From assembly GCF_014652475.1 (NCBI RefSeq), contig NZ_BMYW01000012.1:31735-95734 (forward strand): a stretch of 64,000 bases of DNA, in the 5' to 3' direction. The position numbers and the translations under genes were made by a program. The stretch is from Vogesella alkaliphila (GTDB taxonomy: Bacteria > Pseudomonadota > Gammaproteobacteria > Burkholderiales > Chromobacteriaceae). Positions 43,524 to 50,935 of the stretch are shown here, piece after piece (the first letter of the stretch is position 1; each line of letters begins with the position of its first letter). Under the pieces are notes generated by a model. That model was not told the origin of the DNA, made no database searches, and worked only from the letters and a program-made list of their open reading frames with translations.

Positions 43524-43541
43524 TTATATTTACAAATATAA
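43524..43541. promoter_or_regulatory. Putative BigR operator
   Basis: TTATATTT and AAATATAA flank AC, making an 18-bp inverted repeat in the 117-bp divergent gap of bigR and the dioxygenase gene. The AT-richness and position match known BigR boxes. Confidence 0.65.
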
Positions 43542-43590
43542 TGTAACGCAATATATTGATAGCACTACCGTTCCATACCGAGGAGTCACG

Positions 43591-44451
43591 ATGAATCCCC
43601 AAGTCCACGCCAGTTTCGACCCCGTCACCTGGACCATCAGCTATGTGGTGTACGACCAGCCGGGCGGCCACGCGGCGATCATCGACCCGGTGCTGGACTA
43701 CGACCCCAAGTCCGGGCGCACCGCCACCGCCGCCGCCGACCGGCTGCTGGCCTTCGTGCGCGAGCAGCGGCTGACGCTGGACTGGATCATCGAGACCCAC
43801 GCCCACGCCGACCACCTGTCCGCCGCCGCCTACCTGCAACGGCAGCTGGGCGGCCGCATCGCCATCGGCGACCGGATCGACGGCGTGCAGCGCGTGTTCA
43901 AGGGCATTTTCAATCTCGAACCCGGCTTCGCCACCGACGGCCGGCAATTTGACCACCTTTTTGCCGACGGCGACACCTTTGCCATCGGCCAGCTGCAGGC
44001 ACAGGCCATCGCGGTGCCCGGCCACACCCCGGCCGACATGGCCTACCACATCGGCGACGCGATCTTTGTCGGCGACACCCTGTTCCTGCCCGACGTCGGC
44101 ACCGCGCGCTGCGACTTCCCCGGCGGCGACGCGGCGACCCTGTACCGCTCCATCCGCCGGCTGCTGTCGTATCCCGACCACACCCGGCTGTTCATGTGCC
44201 ACGACTACCCGCCGGAGGGGCGCGCACCGCAGTGGCAGTGCACGGTGGCCGAGCAGCGCGCGCACAACATCCACGTCCACGACGGCATCAGCGAGGCCGA
44301 CTTCGTACGGCTGCGCGAGGCACGCGACGCGACGCTGGCGATGCCGGTGCTGATCCTGCCGGCGATCCAGGTCAATATCCGCGCCGGCCAGCTGCCGCCG
44401 GCCGAGGACAATGGCACCGCCTACTTAAAAATCCCGCTGAACCTGCTGTAA
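43591..44451 (+). CDS. blh: Persulfide dioxygenase-like metallo-beta-lactamase protein (Blh)
   Basis: A 286-residue MBL-fold protein of the ETHE1/Blh group, which oxidises glutathione persulfide to sulfite. Metal motif THAHADH in WIIETHAHADHLSAA; further ligands in VPGHTPADMAYHI, VGDTLFLPDVGTARCDFPGG, and MCHDYPPEGR. Starting ATG at 43591 has AGGAG upstream. In BigR systems Blh detoxifies the persulfide that the repressor senses; the sulfite formed might leave via the adjacent transporters. Confidence 0.9.
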   Translation: MNPQVHASFDPVTWTISYVVYDQPGGHAAIIDPVLDYDPKSGRTATAAADRLLAFVREQRLTLDWIIETHAHADHLSAAAYLQRQLGGRIAIGDRIDGVQRVFKGIFNLEPGFATDGRQFDHLFADGDTFAIGQLQAQAIAVPGHTPADMAYHIGDAIFVGDTLFLPDVGTARCDFPGGDAATLYRSIRRLLSYPDHTRLFMCHDYPPEGRAPQWQCTVAEQRAHNIHVHDGISEADFVRLREARDATLAMPVLILPAIQVNIRAGQLPPAEDNGTAYLKIPLNLL

Positions 44452-44498
44452 ACTGCAGCCATCGTGACGACATCGGGCGCGCGGCGACCCGTACCCTA

Positions 44499-45491
44499 AT
44501 GGACCCCCATCCCCTGCCCCCGGCGCCGGCGCGACTGGTGCACGAGCGCGGCGTGCCGGCCTTCGGCATGTACCGCGGCACCGTCGAACAACTGTCCTGG
44601 CGCGCGCTGAAGGCGCCGCTGGCCAAGCAACTGACGCGCCAGCTGCACCACAAGCGCTGGCAATACGCCGCCATCGGCCACGCCGACTTCTTCATCGGCG
44701 TGGCGGTGGTCGATACCGGCTGGTGCGGCAGCGCCTTTGCCTACCTGTTCGACCGCCGCCGCCGCGAGCTGGTCGCCAGCTTCAGCAGCAACGGCCTGCC
44801 GCTGATCTCCACCCGCATCGAAAACCGCAGCTTCGGCGACGCCACCTTCCGTCAGGGCAAGGACTGCATCGCCTTCCGTCGCGCCGACGGCCGCCTGGAG
44901 CTGACCGTCAACACCCCGGCGCTGCGGCTGGCGGCGCACATCGCGCTGCCGGCGCCGCACAGCGTGCTCGCCGCCATCGCCCCCGGCAACTGGCTGGCGC
45001 ACGCCACCCACAAGAGCAGCGCGTTGCCGATCAGCGGCTTTGCCGACTGCGGCGGCCGGCGCCTGGCGCTGGACGACGCCATCGCCAGCCTCGACGCCTC
45101 CAACGGCCTGCTGGCGCGCGACACTGCGTGGCGCTGGGCCAGCGCCCACGACCACCACATCGGCTTCAACCTGCAGCAGGGCTATATGGGCGACGCGGAA
45201 AACGCGGTGTGGCTGGACGGCGTGCCGCACCGTGTCGGCGCCGCCCGCTTCGACTTCGACGCCGCGCAGCCGCTGGCGCCGTGGCAGATCCGCACCGACG
45301 ACGGCGCGGTGGCGCTGACCTTCACCCCGGAGGGCGTGCGCCGGCAGGAGCAGGAACTGCTGATCGCCGCCAGCCGCTACCTGCAGCCGATCGGCCGCTT
45401 CAGCGGCCGCATCCTCCACCCGCACACCGGCGTCGCGCACGAGGTGTCGCAGCTGCTCGGCGTCACCGAAGACCACCACTCGCGCTGGTAA
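44499..45491 (+). CDS. DUF2804 domain protein
   Basis: A 330-residue protein covering the DUF2804 family over almost its whole length. Visible family-like segments: LKAPLAKQLTRQLHHKRWQY, VVDTGWCGSAFAYLFDRR, TFRQGKDCIAFRR, and AHDHHIGFNLQQGYMGD. No signal peptide, membrane segment or nucleotide motif is evident. Function unknown; a lipocalin-like, beta-rich fold has been suggested for relatives. It ends on a palindrome of the dispersed repeat and is followed by a lone accC. Confidence 0.8.
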   Translation: MDPHPLPPAPARLVHERGVPAFGMYRGTVEQLSWRALKAPLAKQLTRQLHHKRWQYAAIGHADFFIGVAVVDTGWCGSAFAYLFDRRRRELVASFSSNGLPLISTRIENRSFGDATFRQGKDCIAFRRADGRLELTVNTPALRLAAHIALPAPHSVLAAIAPGNWLAHATHKSSALPISGFADCGGRRLALDDAIASLDASNGLLARDTAWRWASAHDHHIGFNLQQGYMGDAENAVWLDGVPHRVGAARFDFDAAQPLAPWQIRTDDGAVALTFTPEGVRRQEQELLIAASRYLQPIGRFSGRILHPHTGVAHEVSQLLGVTEDHHSRW

Positions 45492-45513
45492 TTGCGGCCA
45501 ACGTTGGCCGCAA
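45492..45513. repeat. Dispersed repeat, perfect 22-bp palindrome after DUF2804 gene
   Basis: TTGCGGCCAAC with its reverse complement begins directly after the stop codon. A likely partial terminator. Confidence 0.9.
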
Positions 45514-45610
45514 GCCGAACGCTGTCCGCCGCCGCCTGTCTCATGATGCAGGGAGCGGCCGTCCACCGGCTGCCGGCCGCGGGCGTCCCGCCGCGGTGCC
45601 TTGCCTGGAG

Positions 45611-45623
45611 TGCGGCCAACCAT
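45611..45623 (-). repeat. Dispersed repeat in the accC ribosome-binding region
   Basis: TGCGGCCAACC fills the gap between GGAG (45607-45610) and the ATG at 45622, stretching the spacing to about 11 bases. This may lower or modulate translation. Confidence 0.72.
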
Positions 45624-46983
45624 GTTCGACAAGATCCTGATCGCCAACCGTGGTGAAATCGCGCTGCGCGTGCTGCGCGCCTGCCACGAGCTGGGCATCA
45701 AGACGGTGGTGGCGCACTCCGAGGCCGACCGCGACACCAAGTACGTGAAGCTGTCCGACGAGTCGGTGTGCATCGGCCCGCCGCCGCCGGCGCACAGCTA
45801 CCTGCACATCCCGGCCATCATCGCCGCCGCCGAGGTCACCCGCGCGCAGGCCATCCACCCCGGCTACGGCTTCCTGTCGGAAAACGCCGGCTTCTCGCAG
45901 TGCGTGGAGGAGTCCGGCTTCGTGTTCATCGGCCCGCGCGCCGACACCATCCGCCTGATGGGCGACAAGGTGTCGGCCAGGCAGGCGATGCAGGCCGCCG
46001 GCGTGCCCTGCGTGCCCGGCTCCGACGGCGCGCTGCCGGACAACGACAAGGCGGTGCTGAGGATCGCGGGCAAGATCGGCTACCCGCTGCTGATCAAGGC
46101 CGCCGCCGGCGGTGGCGGCCGCGGCATGCGCGTGGTGCGGCAGGCCGGCGAGCTGCTGGACGCGATCCGGATCACGCAGCGCGAGGCCGACGCCGCCTTC
46201 GGCAACGCCAGCGTGTACCTGGAGCAGTACCTGACGGCGCCGCGCCATATCGAGTTCCAGGTCCTGGCCGACGAGCACGGCAACGCCATCCACCTGGGCG
46301 AGCGCGACGGCTCGATGCAGCGCCGCCACCAGAAGGTGATCGAGGAGGCGCCGGCGCCCGGCATCAGCGCCGCCCAGCGCAAGAAAATCGGCGCGGCCTG
46401 TGCCGACGCCTGCCGCCGCATCGGCTACCGCGGCGCCGGCACCTTCGAGTTCCTGTACCAGGACGGCGAGTTCTACTTCATCGAGATGAACACCCGCGTG
46501 CAGGTGGAGCACCCGGTGACCGAGATGATCAGCGGCATCGACATCGTGCAGGAGCAGATCCGCGTCGCCGCCGGCCTGCCGCTGCGCTACACGCAGGAAC
46601 AGGTGGTGCTGCGCGGCCACGCGATGGAGTGCCGTCTCAACGCCGAGGACGCGTTCAGCTTCATCCCGTCGCCGGGGCGCATCGCGCACTACCACCCCGC
46701 CGGCGGCCCCGGCATCCGCATCGATTCGCACATCTACCAGGGCTACCAGGTGCCGCCGCACTATGATTCGATGATCGGCAAGCTGATCGCCTACGGCGAC
46801 GACCGCGAGCAGGCGATGGCGCGCATGCGCGGGGCGCTGCGCGAGCTGTCGATCAGCGGCATCGACACCAATATCGCGCTGCACCAGCTGCTGTTCAGCG
46901 ACCCCGGCTTCATCGCCGGCCGCACCAGCATCCACTATCTGGAACAGTGGCTGGCCGACCGCCGCCAGGGCGCGCCGGGATGA
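45622..46983 (+). CDS. accC: Biotin carboxylase subunit (AccC-like), unlinked to accB
   Basis: A 453-residue ATP-grasp enzyme that carboxylates biotin. Motifs: [50 protein letters not shown]; the catalytic [15 protein letters not shown]; and [12 protein letters not shown]. Length is that of acetyl-CoA carboxylase AccC. In most proteobacteria accB lies directly upstream; here DUF2804 does, and no biotinyl carrier gene is near. It may be the sole accC moved from accB, or a paralogue serving another carboxylase. Confidence 0.9.
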   Translation: MFDKILIANRGEIALRVLRACHELGIKTVVAHSEADRDTKYVKLSDESVCIGPPPPAHSYLHIPAIIAAAEVTRAQAIHPGYGFLSENAGFSQCVEESGFVFIGPRADTIRLMGDKVSARQAMQAAGVPCVPGSDGALPDNDKAVLRIAGKIGYPLLIKAAAGGGGRGMRVVRQAGELLDAIRITQREADAAFGNASVYLEQYLTAPRHIEFQVLADEHGNAIHLGERDGSMQRRHQKVIEEAPAPGISAAQRKKIGAACADACRRIGYRGAGTFEFLYQDGEFYFIEMNTRVQVEHPVTEMISGIDIVQEQIRVAAGLPLRYTQEQVVLRGHAMECRLNAEDAFSFIPSPGRIAHYHPAGGPGIRIDSHIYQGYQVPPHYDSMIGKLIAYGDDREQAMARMRGALRELSISGIDTNIALHQLLFSDPGFIAGRTSIHYLEQWLADRRQGAPG

Positions 46984-47176
46984 GCGCGCCGCCCGCAACG
47001 GCACGGCCGCCCGCCGCGCCAAACCCCGGCCGTGACGCGGTCGGGCCGGCCCCCGCGCGGCACGAGACCGTCGCCAGAACCCGTGGTAGCATGGCGCCCG
47101 ACCCCGATAGAGCAAACACACCAATCCCGTGACCCTGCCCGCTACCCGCGGGCACACTTCAAGACAGGAGAACACC

Positions 47177-47743
47177 ATGGGCCTGCTTAACAGCTTGCTG
47201 GAACACAACCGCGCCTTCGTCGCAGCGCGCGAATACGAGCAATTCAGTACCGACAAATTCCCGGACAAGAACCTGGTCGTGCTGTCCTGCATGGACGCGC
47301 GGCTGGTGGAGCTGCTGCCCAAGGCGATGGGGCTGAAGAACGGCGACTTCAAGCTGATCAAGAACGCCGGCGCGCTGGTCACCCACCAGTGGGGCTCGGT
47401 GATGCGCTCGCTGCTGGTGGCGGTGTACGAGCTGCGCGCCGAGGAAATCTGCATCGTCGCCCACCACGACTGCGGCATGCGCGCCATCGACCCGAGCCGC
47501 ATCCTGGACCATGCGCAGGAACGCGGCGTGTCGGCGGAAACCATCGCCACCCTGCGCGGCGCCGGCATCGACCTGGACAGCTGGCTGAAGGGCTTCGACA
47601 ACGTGCAGGACAGCGTGCGCCACACCGTGGCCACCATCCGCAGCCATCCGCTGATGCCGAAAGACATCCCGGTGCACGGCCTGGTCATCCACCCGGCCAC
47701 CGGCAAGCTGGATGTGGTCATCGATGGCAACCAGCCCGGCTGA
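47177..47743 (+). CDS. Beta-class carbonic anhydrase-like protein
   Basis: A 188-residue protein of the small beta-carbonic anhydrase group. Zinc ligands appear as Cys38 in SCMDARL, His96 and Cys99 in AHHDCGM; Asp40 and Arg42 form the expected dyad. It interconverts CO2 and bicarbonate. The ATG at 47177 has ACAGGAG upstream, better than the upstream in-frame ATG. Sitting after accC, it could supply bicarbonate for carboxylation, although the two are separated by 193 bp. It overlaps the start of nadD. Confidence 0.86.
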   Translation: MGLLNSLLEHNRAFVAAREYEQFSTDKFPDKNLVVLSCMDARLVELLPKAMGLKNGDFKLIKNAGALVTHQWGSVMRSLLVAVYELRAEEICIVAHHDCGMRAIDPSRILDHAQERGVSAETIATLRGAGIDLDSWLKGFDNVQDSVRHTVATIRSHPLMPKDIPVHGLVIHPATGKLDVVIDGNQPG

Positions 47744-48386
47744 GCGCCCGCCGCGCGTCGGCGTGTTCGGCGGCACCTTCGACCCGCTGCACGCCGCCCA
47801 CCTGCGCCTGGCGCGCGCCTTCCGCGACCAGCTGGCGCTGGACGAGGTCAGGCTGATCCCGGCCGGCCAGCCCTACCACCGCGAGCACGCCCCGCACGCC
47901 AGCGCCGCACAGCGGCTGGCGATGCTGGACGCGGCGCTGGCGACCGAGGCGCCCGGCCTGGTCAGCGACGACCGCGAGGTGCGCCGCGCGCGTCCCGCCT
48001 ACACCGTCGACACGCTGCAGGAGCTGCGCGACGAGCTGGGCGCAGAGGCCGAGCTGTGGTTCCTGATCGGCGGCGATTCGCTGCAACAGCTGCACACCTG
48101 GCAACGTTGGCCGCAGCTGCTGCGGCTGGCCAACCTGGCGGTCGCCATCCGCCCCGGCTTTGTCGCGGCCGACCTCGATCCGGCCGTCGCCGCCCTGTGG
48201 CAGGCGCGGCAAGTATCTGATTTTTCAAATCGAACGCCTTCCGGTACAATCCGCGCCTTGGACTTGCCGCCCATCACCCTCTCTGCCACCGCCATCCGCC
48301 AGCAACTGGCGACGGGGCAGGACTGCAGCGCGCTGCTGCCTGCGGCGGTGCTGGCCTATATCCGCCAGCACCGGCTGTACCGCTAA
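47724..48386 (+). CDS. nadD: Nicotinate-nucleotide adenylyltransferase
   Basis: A 220-residue enzyme forming nicotinate adenine dinucleotide in NAD synthesis. Nucleotidyltransferase motif GVFGGTFDPLHAAHLRLA with the HxxH-like pair; PAGQPYHRE; IGGDSLQQLHTW; and ITLSATAIRQQL near the end. Two in-frame starts exist: ATG 47712 and ATG 47724; I prefer the second for a GGATG site upstream. It overlaps the carbonic anhydrase gene and begins the nadD-rsfS-rlmH group, a conserved order. Confidence 0.93.
   Translation: MATSPAERPPRVGVFGGTFDPLHAAHLRLARAFRDQLALDEVRLIPAGQPYHREHAPHASAAQRLAMLDAALATEAPGLVSDDREVRRARPAYTVDTLQELRDELGAEAELWFLIGGDSLQQLHTWQRWPQLLRLANLAVAIRPGFVAADLDPAVAALWQARQVSDFSNRTPSGTIRALDLPPITLSATAIRQQLATGQDCSALLPAAVLAYIRQHRLYR
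48104..48116 (+). repeat. Dispersed repeat, CG-type single copy
   Basis: AACGTTGGCCGCA inside nadD, read in the WPQ frame (TWQRWPQLL). Confidence 0.78.
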
Positions 48387-48423
48387 CGCCGCGCAACACG
48401 CGGCGGCAAGCAGGATTTGCACT

Positions 48424-48453
48424 GGCCGGCGGTTGCCGGCCGTTTGCTCTTTT
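48424..48453 (+). terminator. Terminator after nadD
   Basis: GGCCGGC and GCCGGCC form a 7-bp stem around GGTT, followed by GTTTGCTCTTTT, 38 bp past the nadD stop. Confidence 0.65.
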
Positions 48454-48523
48454 GCGGAACCTCTGGCCACGCCGGGCGCTGACGCGTCGCCACGTCCCCT
48501 GACACCGAATATCAAGGATGCAC

Positions 48524-48898
48524 ATGGAAGTTCAAGAAATCGTCAAACTGGCCATCAACGCGCTGGAAGACGTTAAAGGCAAAAACATCGTGTCGCTGGA
48601 CACCAGCAAGCTGACCTCGCTGTTCTCGCACCTGATCGTCGCCACCGGCGACTCCAACCGTCAGGTGAAGGCACTGGCCAATAACGTGGCGGTGGACCTG
48701 AAGGCCGCCGGCGTCGACATCGTCGGCACCGAAGGCCACGAAAGCGGCGAGTGGGTACTGGTCGACGCCGGCGACGTGGTCATCCACGTGATGCTGCCGG
48801 CGGTGCGCGACTACTACGACATCGAGGCACTGTGGGGCGGCCAGAAGCCGTCGTTCGTGCCGGTCGGCGGCCGTCCGTGGGACGCCACCGCGGAGTAA
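48524..48898 (+). CDS. rsfS: Ribosomal silencing factor RsfS
   Basis: A 124-residue protein that binds uL14 on the 50S subunit and blocks subunit joining in starvation. Motifs: IVKLAINALEDVKGKNIVSLD, IVATGDSNRQVKALA, EGHESGEWVLVDAGDVVIHVM, and YYDIEALWG. The ATG at 48524 follows AAGGA with proper spacing; the ATG two codons earlier is too close to that site. Located between nadD and rlmH as in many bacteria. Confidence 0.95.
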   Translation: MEVQEIVKLAINALEDVKGKNIVSLDTSKLTSLFSHLIVATGDSNRQVKALANNVAVDLKAAGVDIVGTEGHESGEWVLVDAGDVVIHVMLPAVRDYYDIEALWGGQKPSFVPVGGRPWDATAE

Positions 48899-48921
48899 GC
48901 CCCGCCCTGCCGTGACCGCAA

Positions 48922-48945
48922 GCGCACCGCCCAGGCGGTGCGTTG
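48922..48945 (+). terminator. Possible weak terminator after rsfS
   Basis: CGCACCGC and GCGGTGCG pair around CCAG, followed by TTGTGCTTT. The U-run is interrupted, so read-through to rlmH is likely. Confidence 0.4.
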
Positions 48946-48949
48946 TGCT

Positions 48950-48963
48950 TTGCGGCCAACCTT
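48950..48963 (-). repeat. Dispersed repeat between rsfS and rlmH
   Basis: TTGCGGCCAACCTT, 19 bp before the rlmH ATG and next to the rsfS hairpin. Confidence 0.8.
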
Positions 48964-48982
48964 TTGCCCCTGTAGCCCTGCC

Positions 48983-49453
48983 ATGAAAATTACCCTGCTG
49001 GCCGTCGGCACCAAGATGCCGCGCTGGGTGGACGAAGCGTTCAACGACTACGCCAAGCGCTTCGGCCGCGATATCAGCTTCGAGCTGAAAGAGATCAAGC
49101 CGGAGAAACGCGGCGGCGGCGTCACCGCCGAGAAGGGCATCGCCGCCGAGCACGAGCGCATCGTGGCCGCCATCCCGCCGCGCAGCAAGCTGCTCATCCT
49201 CGACGAGCGCGGCCGCAACTGGACCTCGGTTCAGCTGGCCGGCGCGATGAAGGAGTGGATGGCCGGCGGCGACGACATCTGCATCGTCATCGGCGGCGCC
49301 GACGGCCTGTCACAGGAACTGAAGGCACGCGCCGACATCATGTTGCAGCTGTCGGCGATGACGCTGCCGCACGGCATGGTGCGCGTACTCCTGGCCGAGC
49401 AGCTGTACCGCGCCTACTCCATCCTCAACAACCACCCCTACCACCGCGAATAG
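48983..49453 (+). CDS. rlmH: 23S rRNA pseudouridine-1915 N3-methyltransferase
   Basis: A 156-residue SPOUT methyltransferase acting on pseudouridine 1915 of 23S rRNA in assembled ribosomes. Motifs: KITLLAVGTKMPRWVDEAF, LLILDERGRNWTS, ICIVIGGADGLSQ, MLQLSAMTLPHGMVRVLLAEQLYRA and a tail ending NNHPYHRE. Length 156 is typical. Confidence 0.97.
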   Translation: MKITLLAVGTKMPRWVDEAFNDYAKRFGRDISFELKEIKPEKRGGGVTAEKGIAAEHERIVAAIPPRSKLLILDERGRNWTSVQLAGAMKEWMAGGDDICIVIGGADGLSQELKARADIMLQLSAMTLPHGMVRVLLAEQLYRAYSILNNHPYHRE

Positions 49454-49462
49454 GCCCCGCCG

Positions 49463-49484
49463 TTGCGGCCAACCCTGGCCGCAG
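49463..49484. repeat. Dispersed repeat, near-palindrome between convergent genes
   Basis: TTGCGGCCAACC followed by CTGGCCGCAG, one base off perfect symmetry, in the 33-bp gap between the rlmH stop and the cysteine-cluster gene stop. Confidence 0.82.
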
Positions 49485-49486
49485 GC

Positions 49487-49828
49487 TCACGCTGCCTGCG
49501 AGCCGGCGGCCATCGCCAGTGGCGGTAATGCCCAGCACTGGCGGGCGCGGTGGCACTGGGGGCTGCCCTCGTGCAGATCGCGGCAGGCACTGCTGCGCAG
49601 CGGGTAGATGCTGCAGCCGACCTGGCGCCCGACCTCGCCCTGCAGCGCGATACAGCGCGGCGTGGCCGACCAGGTGCCGCGCATGCAGCGATGGAAGGCA
49701 TCGCGCCGTTCGGTGAGCGCGACCGGCACCGTACCGCCGCCGTCATCGGCCTCCGCCCAGTAGAACGACACCCGGAAACTGGCGCAGCAGGCGCCGCAAT
49801 CTTGACAGGCAGAATGAGAGACCGACAT
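49487..49828 (-). CDS. YkgJ-family cysteine-cluster protein
   Basis: A 113-residue small protein with an N-terminal metal-binding cluster CQDCGACC (about 8-15) and later cysteines in GCSIYPLRSSACRDL and QCHRARQC, the CxxCxxCC arrangement of the YkgJ zinc- or iron-chelating family. Similar length to proteobacterial homologues. Function unknown. Transcribed toward rlmH; ATG at 49828. Confidence 0.82.
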   Translation of the reverse strand: MSVSHSACQDCGACCASFRVSFYWAEADDGGGTVPVALTERRDAFHRCMRGTWSATPRCIALQGEVGRQVGCSIYPLRSSACRDLHEGSPQCHRARQCWALPPLAMAAGSQAA

Positions 49829-49968
49829 GGTGTAACAGGCTGCGAGACCGGCATGGCAAAAAAGTTGGCCGTTATTTTTTGCAACGTCACCACCGCCGTC
49901 AAGTGCCGGGCGACGCCGACACCGTGTCAGTCGCGGCGACGCCGCACACACCCCACCACGTGACAACA

Positions 49969-49992
49969 GCGACAGTGCTGCTGCACTGTCGC
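49969..49992. promoter_or_regulatory. 10-bp hairpin in the long leader region of the lytic transglycosylase gene
   Basis: GCGACAGTGC and GCACTGTCGC flank TGCT; TGTCGCA recurs 10 bp later. There is no U-run. It is within the 365-bp AT-richer gap between the cysteine-cluster gene and the transglycosylase gene and may be an operator or RNA hairpin. The rest of the gap shows no gene. Confidence 0.45.
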
Positions 49993-50117
49993 AGCATTTG
50001 TCGCATTCAATTTAAACACTTTTACAACAAATCGAAGAGGCGCCGATTCCGCTCAGTGCCTTGCCCCTGCTCGACATACGCCAATTGCATAAAAAAGACC
50101 ATTCCGCCAGCCAACTC

Positions 50118-50147
50118 TTGACTGGAAAACGGCCACTCCGATCATTA
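50118..50147 (+). promoter_or_regulatory. Possible promoter of the lytic transglycosylase gene
   Basis: TTGACT and TCATTA separated by 18 bp, 47 bp upstream of the ATG. Confidence 0.35.
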
Positions 50148-50193
50148 ACATGAAGTTATCGCTCCTTTAACCTGAGCCCGAGTTCTTTACATC

Positions 50194-50868
50194 ATGATCA
50201 ACCGCCTGCTACCGACCATCGTGCTGCTGCTGGCCACAAGCCCGGCTTTGGCACTCGGTCCCCTCCCCGCCGATGATTTCCTCGCCGACGCGGTGCGCCC
50301 CGGTCTCGGCGCCACCCTCAGCTTCGATACCCTGCCGGAACCACCGCCGGCGCCCGAGTCGCGCGGCGACACGGTGCCGGACGTCAAGGCGCCGGGCTAC
50401 AACCGGCAGCAGGCGGCGCTGTTCAACAAGCTGATCCACCAGGTCGCGCGTGAACACCAGCTGGACCCGCAGCTGCTGCACGCCATCGTCACCGTCGAAT
50501 CCGGCTACAACCCGGGGGCCACCTCGCCCAAGGGCGCGCAGGGCCTGATGCAGCTGATGCCGGATACCGCCGCCCGCTTCGGCGTGCGCAACCGGGCCGA
50601 TCCGCTGCAGAGCCTGCGCGGCGGCGCGCGCTACCTGCGCTTCCTGCAGGGCTACTTCAAGCAGGACATGACGCTGGTGATCGCCGCCTACAACGCCGGC
50701 GAGGGCGCGGTCGGCAAGTACCGCAACACCGTCCCGCCGTATCGCGAGACCCGCGACTACGTGGCCAAGGTGCTGGCGTCCTACGAGTCGCGCGCCGGCC
50801 AGCCGCTGGTGCCCTCGCGCCAGCCGCGCTTCCAGCTGATCCTGCCGCCACCGCGCTACCCGCTGTAA
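50194..50868 (+). CDS. Periplasmic lytic transglycosylase, SLT domain
   Basis: A 224-residue exported murein hydrolase. The signal peptide (LLPTIVLLLATSPALA) ends near 20. A Pro-rich stretch follows, then the SLT domain from about 75: catalytic Glu102 in VTVESGYNPGATS, GAQGLMQLMPDTAARFGV, GGARYLRFLQGYF and VIAAYNAGEGAV. It cleaves peptidoglycan to anhydromuropeptides. No lipobox, so it is probably soluble. It is followed by a strong bidirectional terminator. Confidence 0.9.
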   Translation: MINRLLPTIVLLLATSPALALGPLPADDFLADAVRPGLGATLSFDTLPEPPPAPESRGDTVPDVKAPGYNRQQAALFNKLIHQVAREHQLDPQLLHAIVTVESGYNPGATSPKGAQGLMQLMPDTAARFGVRNRADPLQSLRGGARYLRFLQGYFKQDMTLVIAAYNAGEGAVGKYRNTVPPYRETRDYVAKVLASYESRAGQPLVPSRQPRFQLILPPPRYPL

Positions 50869-50884
50869 GGTGACCGACCCATGC

Positions 50885-50914
50885 AAAAGCCCCTGTCCGC
50901 GGACAGGGGCTTTT
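50885..50914. terminator. Bidirectional terminator
   Basis: AAAAGCCCCTGTCC and GGACAGGGGCTTTT pair around GC. It lies between the convergent transglycosylase and holA genes and has A and T runs on both sides. Confidence 0.93.
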
Positions 50915-50935
50915 GTTTGCCGGGCATGCCGCGAC

